Shown here piece by piece: positions 15,367-23,425 of a DNA stretch of 46,082 nucleotides. Below the pieces are notes generated by a model. The model searched no databases and had not been told where the DNA came from. It saw nothing but the letters and a program-made list of their open reading frames with translations. The translations under genes were made by a program, and so were the position numbers. Each line of letters opens with the position of its first letter. Positions within the stretch are counted from its first letter, which is position 1. Source of the stretch: an uncultured Eubacterium sp. (lineage in GTDB: Bacteria > Bacillota > Clostridia > Lachnospirales > CAG-274); NCBI GenBank assembly GCA_900551755.1, contig URXK01000013.1:1-46082 (forward strand), in the 5' to 3' direction.

Positions 15367-16812
15367 ATGACTAACGAATTTGAAAACTTAAACGAAAAAA
15401 CAACATCAGATAATACTAATTCAACAGTAGACAACACAACTGAAAATACAGCTGATGTTACTCCTATTGAAAACGAAAATAATCAGGAAACTGAATTATT
15501 TGAAAATACTAACAATGTAACTAATGATAATATTTTAGATACTGATGATACAAACAATGAAGCTGATGTTCAAAACGACATTTTAAATAGTGATAACTCA
15601 ACAGTAGAAGATGAAACATTTACTTCTGACAACGCCCCTAAAGAGCCAAAATATTCTTATAAAAAAGGTATTGCTTTAGGTCTTGCAGGTGTTTTACTCT
15701 GTGGTGGTTCATTAGGTTTTTGCTTAGGCTTAGGTCTTAATACTTCAAAGGCTATTACAAATGCAATAACTGGTGGCTTTAGTTTCAGCAACAGTAGCGA
15801 AAACAAAACTACTTCTGCTCAAGCAACAGCATCTAACCTTGTTGCATCAGAAGACAGTATTGCAAAGGTTGTAAGCAGTGTTGAAAACTCAATTGTAAAT
15901 ATTTCAATTAAAGCTCAATCAGCTACTAATTGGCTTGGTCAAACTTACGAAAGTGAAGGTTCTGGCTCTGGTATTATTTATAAAATTGATGGTGACACAG
16001 TTTACATTATAACTAACAATCACGTTGTAGAAAGTGCTAACTCTGTTACAGTATCAGTAACAGGCAACGAACAGGTAAATGCAAAACTTGTTGGTAAAGA
16101 TGCTTCATCTGACCTTGCTGTTATTTCTGTATCAAAGGCTGACCTTAATAAGGCTGGCGTAGCCAATGTAACATCTGCTAAATTTGGTAACTCAGACAAT
16201 ATGAAAGTTGGCGAAAATGTAATTGCCATTGGTAATGCCTTAGGTCAAGGCAAAACAGCTACTCTCGGTATAATTAGTGCTCAAAACAAAGAGATAAATA
16301 TTGATGGTAAAAAGCTCACTGTTATTCAAACAGATGCAGCCATTAACCCTGGTAACAGTGGTGGTGCATTAGTCAACACAGCTGGTGAAGTAATTGGTAT
16401 CAACACAGCAAAACTTTCTAGTGATGCCGTTGAAGGCACAGGTTATTCAATACCTATTTCATCAGCACAAACTATTATCCAAACACTTATGACAAATGGC
16501 ACTATTGATAAGCCATATTTAGGTATTCAAGGTTATACTATTGATGAAAACTTTGAAAAGATATACGGAATTAACATTCCTGGTGTATTTATTAGCAAGA
16601 TTGAGTCTAACTCTGCTGCTGAAAAGGCAGGTTTACAGGTATCAGATATTATTACAGCCATTGACAACACAGCTATAGCTGATATTGAAACATTATCAAA
16701 AGAAATTTCTAAGCATAAGTCAAATGATAAGGTTACATTTACTATAATAAGAAATGGTAGCCAGCAAATGACTGTTACTGCTACATTGCAAAATCAGAAC
16801 GAACAGTTCTAA
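15367..16812 (+). CDS. HtrA/DegP-like membrane-anchored serine protease with PDZ domain (first of two)
   Basis: A 481-residue surface protease for misfolded envelope proteins. Residues 1-95 are a long acidic, Asn/Thr/Glu/Asp-rich cytoplasmic tail. A single membrane segment spans 101-124, placing the rest outside. The trypsin-like domain has His219 (TNNHVV), Asp249 (SSDLAV) and Ser331 (GNSGGAL). A PDZ domain follows at about 385-476. The tail is unusually long and low in complexity. A second htrA follows after 16 bases and shares much of the protease core, so the pair arose by tandem duplication. Confidence 0.93.
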   Translation: MTNEFENLNEKTTSDNTNSTVDNTTENTADVTPIENENNQETELFENTNNVTNDNILDTDDTNNEADVQNDILNSDNSTVEDETFTSDNAPKEPKYSYKKGIALGLAGVLLCGGSLGFCLGLGLNTSKAITNAITGGFSFSNSSENKTTSAQATASNLVASEDSIAKVVSSVENSIVNISIKAQSATNWLGQTYESEGSGSGIIYKIDGDTVYIITNNHVVESANSVTVSVTGNEQVNAKLVGKDASSDLAVISVSKADLNKAGVANVTSAKFGNSDNMKVGENVIAIGNALGQGKTATLGIISAQNKEINIDGKKLTVIQTDAAINPGNSGGALVNTAGEVIGINTAKLSSDAVEGTGYSIPISSAQTIIQTLMTNGTIDKPYLGIQGYTIDENFEKIYGINIPGVFISKIESNSAAEKAGLQVSDIITAIDNTAIADIETLSKEISKHKSNDKVTFTIIRNGSQQMTVTATLQNQNEQF

Positions 16813-16828
16813 AGAGGGGTGATTTTAT

Positions 16829-17977
16829 ATGAAAAAGAATTTTATTAAATACGGTATTCTTTCTGTTGTAGCTAGTGGTGTAATTGGCTTAGGTATTGGA
16901 ACAGCGATACCTATTGCCAGTTCAGCAATTGAACACAGCAAAACTGCATCAGTAAGCGACGAAGTTAAGGATATTCCAACAGATACTGGCAATACTGAAG
17001 CAACTGTAACTATGGACGAAGCATCAAAAAATACAGTAGATATTATTAACAAGGTTCAGCCTTCTGTTGCTTGTATTACATCAATTGTTCAAGGTACTGA
17101 CTTCTTTAATCAAACTTATCAAAGCGAAGGTGCAGGCTCCGGCGTTGTATTTTACAAAGATAGCAACAATGCTTACATTGTAACAAATAACCACGTTATT
17201 TCTGGTGCATCTACAGTAAGTATTTCTTTAAATTCTTGCGACCTTGTTTCAGCTAAACTTGTTGGCAAAGATGCTAATGCTGACCTTGCCGTTATTTCTG
17301 TATCATTAAAGGATTTAGCTAATGCTGGTGTTAAAAATGTACAGGTAGCTGAATTTGGTAATTCTGAAGAAGCTCAAGTTGGTGAAACAGTTATTGCTAT
17401 TGGTAACGCTCTCGGTGAAGGTAATACTGCTACTAAGGGTATTTTAAGTTCACAAACAAGAGATGTTAATATTCAGGGTACTAAACTTACTGTTTTACAA
17501 ACAGATGCTGCCATTAACCCAGGTAATAGTGGCGGTGCTCTTGTAAATGATAAAGGTCAAGTTATTGGTATAAATACTGCCAAAATATCTATGACAACAG
17601 TTGAAGGTATTGGCTATAGTATTGCGTCAGATGTAGCAAAACCTATTATTGAGGAATTAATGAATTCTAAGTCTACCCCTACTCTTGGTGTTTACATCAC
17701 AAGTATTTCTGAAGAAGTTGCACAGCAGAACAATCTTCCTCAAGCTGGTGTACTTGTTCAAAAGGTTATTGAAGGTGGTAGTGCAAGCTATGCTGATATT
17801 CAAGCTGGCGACCTTATTACTTCATTTAACGGAACTCCTGTATTTAATACAGACCAGCTTATGGACGCTGTTAAGAAGTGTAAAATCGGTCAAACTGTTA
17901 GTGTAACTATTGTTAGAAATGGTGCTACAAAGACAGTTTCAGTTAAAATGCTTGAAAGTTCATCTAATACTTTCTAA
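16829..17977 (+). CDS. HtrA/DegP-like membrane-anchored serine protease with PDZ domain (second of two)
   Basis: A 382-residue paralogue of the upstream HtrA without its acidic tail. An N-terminal membrane segment (about 8-32) anchors it. The triad is His122, Asp152 and Ser234, and a PDZ domain lies at about 285-375. The protease cores are clearly homologous, sharing LVGKDA, LAVISVS, FGNS, VIAIGNALG and QTDAAINPGNSGGALVN. AGAGGGGTG precedes the ATG. The pair is probably co-transcribed from the promoter at 15292-15334 and ends at the terminator at 17991. The different PDZ sequences suggest separate substrates or recognition cues. Confidence 0.93.
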   Translation: MKKNFIKYGILSVVASGVIGLGIGTAIPIASSAIEHSKTASVSDEVKDIPTDTGNTEATVTMDEASKNTVDIINKVQPSVACITSIVQGTDFFNQTYQSEGAGSGVVFYKDSNNAYIVTNNHVISGASTVSISLNSCDLVSAKLVGKDANADLAVISVSLKDLANAGVKNVQVAEFGNSEEAQVGETVIAIGNALGEGNTATKGILSSQTRDVNIQGTKLTVLQTDAAINPGNSGGALVNDKGQVIGINTAKISMTTVEGIGYSIASDVAKPIIEELMNSKSTPTLGVYITSISEEVAQQNNLPQAGVLVQKVIEGGSASYADIQAGDLITSFNGTPVFNTDQLMDAVKKCKIGQTVSVTIVRNGATKTVSVKMLESSSNTF

Positions 17978-17990
17978 TAATATATTATAA

Positions 17991-18030
17991 AAAATGCAGT
18001 TGAATTTGTTTGTTCAACTGCATTTTTTTG
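17991..18030 (+). terminator. Rho-independent terminator after the htrA pair
   Basis: A perfect 14-bp stem (17991-18004 with 18013-18026), 8-base loop, then a T run. Confidence 0.95.
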
Positions 18031-18106
18031 TTTTTATTATTTATATTTCCTATTTTAATATTTTTACATTTTAATAAAATATAACTTATATATGTAAATT
18101 GTTATT

Positions 18107-18157
18107 GGAAACCCTTCCGTCAACCTGCGGTTGCCACCTTCCCTATAAGGGAAGGTA
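18107..18157 (-). repeat. Diverged, inverted relative of the 18.2-18.6 kb repeat
   Basis: Read on the minus strand, this segment aligns with the first 50 bases of the 139-bp unit: shared CCCTNCNGTCA and paired CCTTCCC/GGGAAGG arms. It therefore carries the same two-hairpin plan in the opposite direction. Confidence 0.55.
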
Positions 18158-18190
18158 TATGATTAAACCAACAGCTAATGGCAACCACCC

Positions 18191-18329
18191 AGCTCCACTT
18201 GTAGGGGAGCTGTCACACAGTGACTGAGGGGTTTCTATTTAAGTAATAAGTAATAGGTAATAGGTAATAGATAATAATTACTTTTAATATATAGCTGATA
18301 ACACGGGCGAACAATGTTCGCCCCTACAG
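18191..18329 (+). repeat. 139-bp direct repeat, copy 1
   Basis: It starts with AGCTCC...GGGGAGCT, followed by TCACACAGTGA (two small hairpins), then an AT-rich middle with GTAATAGGTAATAG iterations, then a palindromic end, GGGCGAACA/TGTTCGCCC. Copy 2 is the same length and differs at about two positions. There is no open reading frame. Confidence 0.9.
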
Positions 18330-18377
18330 ACAACCAATTCGTAACAATTACAAGCACAGCTAAGAACTAACCAACCT

Positions 18378-18516
18378 AGCTCCACTTGTAGGGGAGCTGT
18401 CACACAGTGACTGAGGGGGTTCTATTTAAGTAATAAGTAATAGGTAATAGGTAATAGATAATAATTACTTTTAATATATAGCTGATAACACAGGCGAACA
18501 ATGTTCGCCCCTACAG
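18378..18516 (+). repeat. 139-bp direct repeat, copy 2
   Basis: Nearly identical to 18191-18329, including the AT-rich middle and the GCGAACA/TGTTCGC palindrome. The two copies are separated by 48 unrelated bases. The near identity of a non-coding middle implies recent duplication or active mobilisation. Confidence 0.9.
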
Positions 18517-18558
18517 TTTGCCTGTTCATTATAAATAAAACTACCTGTTAACCAACCC

Positions 18559-18607
18559 AGCTCCACTCCTAGGGGAGCTATCACGCAGTGACTGAGGGGT
18601 TTCTATT
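18559..18607 (+). repeat. Partial third copy of the repeat (first 49 bp)
   Basis: Matches the 5' 49 bases of the 139-bp unit with a few changes (CTCCTAGGGG, TCACGCAGTGA) and ends against the 3' end of tex. The rest of 18030-18614 shows no gene or terminator of normal type. Confidence 0.85.
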
Positions 18608-18614
18608 AAAAATA

Positions 18615-20756
18615 CTAATTTAACTTCATACTAAGCGAAATTCTATGCTTTTTAACATCAACACCAAGGACCTTAACATCAACAATATCACCAACACTTA
18701 CAGCCTCAAGAGGGTGTTTAATATATCTATCGCAAATTTCAGAAATATGCACAAGACCATCTTGATGAACGCCAATATCCACAAACACACCAAAATCTAT
18801 AACATTTCTTACAGTACCCTTTAAAATCATACCCTCTTTTAAATCTTCCATAGTAAGTACATCAGACTTTAATATTGGCTTAGGCATTTCATCTCTAGGG
18901 TCACGGCCAGGCTTTTCCAATTCATTAACAATATCTCTCAATGTTGGCACACCTACATTCAATTCATTAGCAGTTTTTTCAATATTACCAACAGCTTTGC
19001 TAATTCCCTTTATTCCACCACTTTTAACCTGCTCAAGGCTAAATCCACATTTTTTAATAAGACTTTCTACTACCTTATAGCTTTCTGGGTGAACACCAGT
19101 ATTATCAAGAGGTTCTGTACCATCATTTATTCTTAAAAAGCCGGCACACTGTTCAAAAGCCTTAGGTCCAAGTTTTGATACTTTTAAAAGTTCTTTTCTT
19201 GACTTAAACTTACCGTTTTCTTCTCTATAAATCAAAATATTTTTAGCAATAGCATTACTTATACCAGAAACATAAGACAACAATGACGGTGATGCTGTAT
19301 TTAAGTCAACACCAACATTATTAACACAGCTTTCTACAACGCCACCTAATGCCTCGCCAAGTCGTTTCTGGTTCATATCGTGCTGATACTGACCCACACC
19401 GATACTCTTAGGCTCAATTTTAACAAGCTCTGCTAATGGGTCCTGCAATCTTCTACCAAGGCTAACTGCACTTCTTAAAGCAACATCGAAATCTGGAAAT
19501 TCTTCTGAACCAAGTTTTGATGCTGAATAAACAGAAGCTCCAGCCTCATTAACAATAATATACAAAAGTTCTCTATCAAGTTTTTTAATTAAGTTGACAG
19601 CAAACATTTCAGTTTCTCTTGATGCAGTACCATTACCAATAGCAATAATATCTACATTATGCTTTTTAATCATATTAGTAATAATTTTTTCAGCCTGTTC
19701 AACCTTATTATGAGGTGGCACAGGGTAAATAACACCAGTATCAAGGACCCTACCTGTTCCATCAACAACAGCAACCTTACAACCAGTTCTGTAACCAGGG
19801 TCAAGAGCAAGAACAACTTTATCCTTAATAGGTGGCTGAAGTAAAAGCTGTTTAAGATTTTCGCCAAATACCTTTATTGCACTTTCCTCTGCCTTTTCAG
19901 TCATATCATTTCTTATTTCTCTTTCAACAGCAGGTGCAATAAGTCGCTTATAGCTATCTTCAATAGCTTCCTTTAAAATATCTGTTGTAAACTTATTATC
20001 TCTTATTATTTTACTTTCGATTTGTTTCAATATATTTTCAACAGGAGCTTCAATCTTTACAGACAATACTTTTTCATTTTCGCCTCTGTTTATAGCAAGT
20101 ATTCTATGACCTGGCAATTTTTTAACTGGCTCGCTATAATCATAATACATTTCAAATACTGATTCAGCAGTTTCATCTGTTGCCTTAGTTACAATTAAAC
20201 CCTCATTATAAGTCAATTTTCTTATAATTGCCCTATAGTCTGCATCATCAGAAATCATTTCAGCTATAATATCTTTAGCACCATTTAAAGCATCTTCAAC
20301 TGTATTTACTTCCTTTTCAGCATTAACATACTTTTGAGCAACTTTTTCAACAGGTTCTTTAATAAACTGCATCATTATTTCATTTGCCAAAGGTTCAAGT
20401 CCCTTTTCTTTAGCAATAGTTGCTCTAGTTCTTCTCTTAGGTCTATAAGGTCTGTAAATATCATCAATTTCAGTTAGAGTTGTAGCCTTATCAAGAGCAT
20501 TGGCTATTTCATCAGTCAATTTTTCCTGTTCTGCTATTAAATTTCTAACCTGTTCTCTTTTTTCATCTAAATTTCTTAAATATGTTAATCTATCAAATAA
20601 ATTTCTCAACACAACATCATCAAGAGAGCCTGTCATTTCCTTTCTATATCTTGCAATAAAAGGAATTGTATTACCCTCATCAATTAATTTTACTGTGTTT
20701 TCAACTTGTCCTAATTTAATTTTAAATTCATCTGCTAAAACTCTATTAATATCCAT
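18615..20756 (-). CDS. tex: Tex-family S1 RNA-binding transcription accessory protein
   Basis: A 713-residue cytosolic protein with the full Tex order: N-terminal helical domain, YqgF/RNase H-like domain around ALDPGYRTGCKVAVVDGTG (about 325-343), helix-hairpin-helix modules (about 480-570) with KNILIYREENGKF, and a C-terminal S1 domain (about 640-713). Tex is conserved and has been linked to transcription, toxin expression and fitness in several bacteria. It starts ten bases after yfcE with AGAGGT upstream, so it is the third gene of rdgB-yfcE-tex. Its 3' end abuts the repeat block, whose hairpins may end transcription. Confidence 0.95.
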   Translation of the reverse strand: MDINRVLADEFKIKLGQVENTVKLIDEGNTIPFIARYRKEMTGSLDDVVLRNLFDRLTYLRNLDEKREQVRNLIAEQEKLTDEIANALDKATTLTEIDDIYRPYRPKRRTRATIAKEKGLEPLANEIMMQFIKEPVEKVAQKYVNAEKEVNTVEDALNGAKDIIAEMISDDADYRAIIRKLTYNEGLIVTKATDETAESVFEMYYDYSEPVKKLPGHRILAINRGENEKVLSVKIEAPVENILKQIESKIIRDNKFTTDILKEAIEDSYKRLIAPAVEREIRNDMTEKAEESAIKVFGENLKQLLLQPPIKDKVVLALDPGYRTGCKVAVVDGTGRVLDTGVIYPVPPHNKVEQAEKIITNMIKKHNVDIIAIGNGTASRETEMFAVNLIKKLDRELLYIIVNEAGASVYSASKLGSEEFPDFDVALRSAVSLGRRLQDPLAELVKIEPKSIGVGQYQHDMNQKRLGEALGGVVESCVNNVGVDLNTASPSLLSYVSGISNAIAKNILIYREENGKFKSRKELLKVSKLGPKAFEQCAGFLRINDGTEPLDNTGVHPESYKVVESLIKKCGFSLEQVKSGGIKGISKAVGNIEKTANELNVGVPTLRDIVNELEKPGRDPRDEMPKPILKSDVLTMEDLKEGMILKGTVRNVIDFGVFVDIGVHQDGLVHISEICDRYIKHPLEAVSVGDIVDVKVLGVDVKKHRISLSMKLN

Positions 20757-20766
20757 TTAATTACCT

Positions 20767-21249
20767 CTATTTATATTCAACAATACTTGGTGTAACAATA
20801 TTATCTTCAATTTTTATTATACCATAGCTAGGATTACTTCCGCCTCTTGGTGATGACAAACTGCCAGGGTTCATAATTACCATACCATAATAGTTATCAA
20901 TTAAAGGTATGTGCGTATGACCATAAAGGCAAACATCAGCTCCAACTTCTGCACCTTTGTAACAAAGTCTGTCAATGCCCCAATTTACGCCATATAAATC
21001 ACCGTGAGTAATAAAAAATTTTTTGCCACCTAATATAAAAACATCTTCATTAGGCACTGCACAGCCATAGTCACAATTACCTCTCACATTGTAAAACTTA
21101 AGCTCTGGGTATCTTGATTTAAGACTTTCCACATCCTCTACAACATCACCACAGTGGATAACTCCATCAATTTTGTCAGCTATAGCATTTATAACCCTAT
21201 ATACCCTACTTAAGTTTCTGTGTGTATCACTTATAACTAATATTTTCAT
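20767..21249 (-). CDS. Metallophosphoesterase, YfcE/MJ0936 family
   Basis: A 160-residue calcineurin-like phosphodiesterase. Metal-binding motifs are SDTHRN (7-12), HCGDVVED (32-39), VRGNCD (54-59), THGD (about 80-83) and YGHTHIP (108-114). Family members hydrolyse phosphodiesters in vitro and their physiological substrate is mostly unknown. The start overlaps the rdgB stop by one base (TAATG), so translation is coupled. Confidence 0.92.
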   Translation of the reverse strand: MKILVISDTHRNLSRVYRVINAIADKIDGVIHCGDVVEDVESLKSRYPELKFYNVRGNCDYGCAVPNEDVFILGGKKFFITHGDLYGVNWGIDRLCYKGAEVGADVCLYGHTHIPLIDNYYGMVIMNPGSLSSPRGGSNPSYGIIKIEDNIVTPSIVEYK

Positions 21250-21833
21250 TACATTTCCTCTAAAATATCTCTAACCTTATCAAGAGCTTTTCCTCTATGG
21301 CTTATTTTGTTTTTTTCTTCCATAGTAAGCTCTGCTGTTGTTTTATTTAACTCTGGCACAAAGAAAATTGGGTCATAGCCAAAGCCATTATCACCTTTTA
21401 TTTCATATCCAATTATGCCTTCAATAGTTCCTCTTACCACCTTAGTTTCCTTATTAGGGCAAGCAACAGCCATTGCACAAACAAAGCGTGCTGTTCTTTT
21501 ATCCTCTGGTACACCTTCAAGCTGTTCAAGTATTTTAGCATTCTTATAGTCATAAGATGTGTCGTGACCTAAATATCTAGCAGACAAAACACCAGGAGCT
21601 TTGTTAAGATAATCAATTTCAAGTCCTGAGTCGTCAGCAACAACAATTTTGTTACATACTTTCATAATTGCCTCAGCTTTTAAAATTGCATTATCCTCAA
21701 ATGTTGAACCATTTTCATCAACATCAATATCAATACCAACTTCTTCCATACTTTTTACATCATAGTCTGGAAGTTTAGCTTTTATTTCTTTCATTTTTCC
21801 CATATTTTTGGTTGCAAATATAATAGTTTCCAT
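21249..21833 (-). CDS. rdgB: XTP/dITP diphosphatase (non-canonical purine NTP pyrophosphatase)
   Basis: A 194-residue Ham1/RdgB protein that hydrolyses dITP, ITP and XTP to monophosphates, keeping damaged purines out of DNA and RNA. Visible motifs are ATKNMGKMKEIK (7-18), VADDSGLEIDYL, GVLSARYLG and GYDPIF, and the C-terminal KISHRGKAL. The ribosome site is AGAGG. First gene of the rdgB-yfcE-tex operon, with a good promoter at 21865-21894. Confidence 0.95.
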   Translation of the reverse strand: METIIFATKNMGKMKEIKAKLPDYDVKSMEEVGIDIDVDENGSTFEDNAILKAEAIMKVCNKIVVADDSGLEIDYLNKAPGVLSARYLGHDTSYDYKNAKILEQLEGVPEDKRTARFVCAMAVACPNKETKVVRGTIEGIIGYEIKGDNGFGYDPIFFVPELNKTTAELTMEEKNKISHRGKALDKVRDILEEM

Positions 21834-21864
21834 TTAATAAACCTCTTTTCTTATATTTAATTTA

Positions 21865-21894
21865 ATTATAACACATATCTTAATAGTTTTACAA
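21865..21894 (-). promoter_or_regulatory. Promoter of rdgB-yfcE-tex
   Basis: Minus strand: TTGTAA (21894-21889), 18-base spacer and TATAAT (21870-21865), with an extended -10 TG. It is back to back with the distal NlpC/P60 promoter at 21911. Confidence 0.7.
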
Positions 21895-21910
21895 CGATTA
21901 AGTTGATTGT

Positions 21911-21939
21911 TTGACTTTTGTAGCAATTTGTGGTAAAAT
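21911..21939 (+). promoter_or_regulatory. Distal promoter of the NlpC/P60 gene
   Basis: TTGACT, 17 bases, TAAAAT. It would give a leader of about 200 bases containing an imperfect inverted repeat (21943-21968, GATTGTT/AACAATC) and several TGTAACA words. Confidence 0.6.
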
Positions 21940-22074
21940 AATTGATTGTTGTAAGATTACATAACAATCGTTCTATAAATTATACAATGTAACAATTACT
22001 CAAAATTTCGGCATTTTTTTCTATGTTGAAATATTTAATTTATGTTACAAATGCCTGTTTTATGCCCAAAACAC

Positions 22075-22103
22075 TTGACAAAGTTGCTAAATTTTTGTAA
22101 AAT
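22075..22103 (+). promoter_or_regulatory. Proximal promoter of the NlpC/P60 gene
   Basis: Perfect TTGACA (22075-22080), 17 bases, TAAAAT (22098-22103). The predicted start is near 22110, 40 bases before the ATG. Confidence 0.8.
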
Positions 22104-22107
22104 AGGT

Positions 22108-22124
22108 TGTAACATTTATGTAAC
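22108..22124 (+). promoter_or_regulatory. WalR (YycF)-type binding site over the transcription start
   Basis: TGTAAC-ATTTA-TGTAAC is a perfect fit to the published WalR direct repeat TGT(A/T)A(A/T/C)-N5-TGT(A/T)A(A/T/C). It lies 5-21 bases past the -10 box, a place that would favour repression of the proximal promoter. The gene encodes a wall hydrolase, the classic WalR target class. Confidence 0.65.
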
Positions 22125-22149
22125 AACTTTTTTAGAAAGGAAGTCCTAT

Positions 22150-23370
22150 ATGTTAAAGTTAAGACTATTAACCAAAGCAATTTCGGCAGGCTGTATCCTT
22201 AGTATCTTTATGACAGCTACAGCTAATGCTTCAAATTTGGCTAAGGTTACAGCCACTTCCGTTAACCTTCGTTCATATAATTCTACTGAAGGTCAGGTTG
22301 TAGGTACAGCAAACTCTGGCGATGTACTTACTATCACAGGCAATGCTAACAACGGATGGTTCAAAGTTAAGAAAAACGGTTTAGGCGAAGCTTTTATAAG
22401 TTCTCAATATTTATCTATATATCAGACTGATGCAACTTGCATCGGTGATACTGTTAATGTGCGTACAAGCCCTACTGTAACTTCAACAGTTATTGGTACT
22501 GCTAAAAAGGGTCAGGTTTTTGTAACATCTGGCAAGTGCAACAATTGGTATCAAATCAATTTTAATGGTACTACAGGCTACATTAGTGGCGAATATATGC
22601 AGGGCACTCTCTTACAGTATCTTCCTGAAGTTCCAGCTCCTACAGCTTCTACTGAAACTACAGCTACTGCTGTAGTTCCTACTGCAACAGCTACTAACAC
22701 TTCTACTGGTGATATTTACGCAGTTGTTGAAGTTCCTTCTCTTAATCTTAGAGAAGCTGCTACTACTGAATCAAAGGTTATTAAATCTTTATCTAGTGGT
22801 TACAACTTAAGTGTAGTTGGTTATGAAGACGGCTGGGTTAAGGTTACTGATGATAACAATAACTCTGGCTATGTAAAAGCTGAATATATTAACCTTAAAA
22901 ACGGTAAAAAGCCTGAAAACAAAACAGTAGCAAAAGATACTTCTTCTTTTGACCTTGACCACGAAAAGAATTATACTAATAAAGGCAATGTTAATTGCAG
23001 AGAGTTAATTGAATACTCTAAGCAGTACATTGGTACTCCTTATGTTTGGGGTGGTACTGACTTGACTGCTGGTGTTGACTGTTCTGGATTTGTTTATAGT
23101 GTGTACAAGCATTACGGCATTACTTTAAACAGAACATCAAGAGATATGTACACTCAGGGTACTTCTGTTACTAAGTCAGAATTGGTACCTGGTGACTTAT
23201 TATTCTTTAATACTGGCGGTGACTCTGTTATATCTCACGTTGGTATGTACATAGGTAATGGTGATTATATCCATTCCACAAATGGTAACGGTAATGGTGT
23301 TACTATTTCCAACTTAAGTGATGGTTACTCAAGAAACACTTATGTTGGTGCTAAGAGAATATTAGATTAA
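22150..23370 (+). CDS. Secreted SH3b-containing NlpC/P60 peptidoglycan endopeptidase
   Basis: A 406-residue protein with a signal peptide (1-27, ending ATANA). Three bacterial SH3 domains lie at about 30-90, 97-152 and 190-250, separated by a Thr/Ala/Pro linker before the third. A C-terminal NlpC/P60 domain spans about 285-406, with Cys311 (DCSGF), His363 (SHVGMYIG) and His375. It should cut stem peptides, probably D-Glu-mDAP bonds, outside the cell. I start at 22150 because AGAAAGGAAG lies upstream; a longer frame from 22042 starts before the proximal promoter. Two promoters and a WalR-type box precede it. Confidence 0.93.
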   Translation: MLKLRLLTKAISAGCILSIFMTATANASNLAKVTATSVNLRSYNSTEGQVVGTANSGDVLTITGNANNGWFKVKKNGLGEAFISSQYLSIYQTDATCIGDTVNVRTSPTVTSTVIGTAKKGQVFVTSGKCNNWYQINFNGTTGYISGEYMQGTLLQYLPEVPAPTASTETTATAVVPTATATNTSTGDIYAVVEVPSLNLREAATTESKVIKSLSSGYNLSVVGYEDGWVKVTDDNNNSGYVKAEYINLKNGKKPENKTVAKDTSSFDLDHEKNYTNKGNVNCRELIEYSKQYIGTPYVWGGTDLTAGVDCSGFVYSVYKHYGITLNRTSRDMYTQGTSVTKSELVPGDLLFFNTGGDSVISHVGMYIGNGDYIHSTNGNGNGVTISNLSDGYSRNTYVGAKRILD

Positions 23371-23375
23371 TTAAT

Positions 23376-23409
23376 AAAAGGTTGAAATACTTATGTATTC
23401 CAACCTTTT
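23376..23409. terminator. Bidirectional terminator between the NlpC/P60 gene and the diguanylate cyclase
   Basis: Arms 23376-23390 and 23395-23409 (14 of 15 pairs) with a 4-base loop. A T run follows on the plus strand and TTTTATT on the minus strand. The two genes converge here. Confidence 0.9.
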
Positions 23410-23425
23410 TAATTTATAAACAATA

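Noticed and set aside
14601..18600. Prophage lysis cassette because of the amidase
   Set aside because: No holin, capsid, tail or integrase genes accompany it; neighbours are housekeeping genes and HtrA proteases.
18030..18614. Repeat block as a CRISPR or phage attachment array
   Set aside because: The units are 139 bp with only two full copies and 48-base gaps, and no cas or integrase gene is nearby.
22042..22149. Longer N-terminus for the NlpC/P60 protein
   Set aside because: The extension would begin upstream of the proximal promoter, has no ribosome site and would bury the signal peptide.
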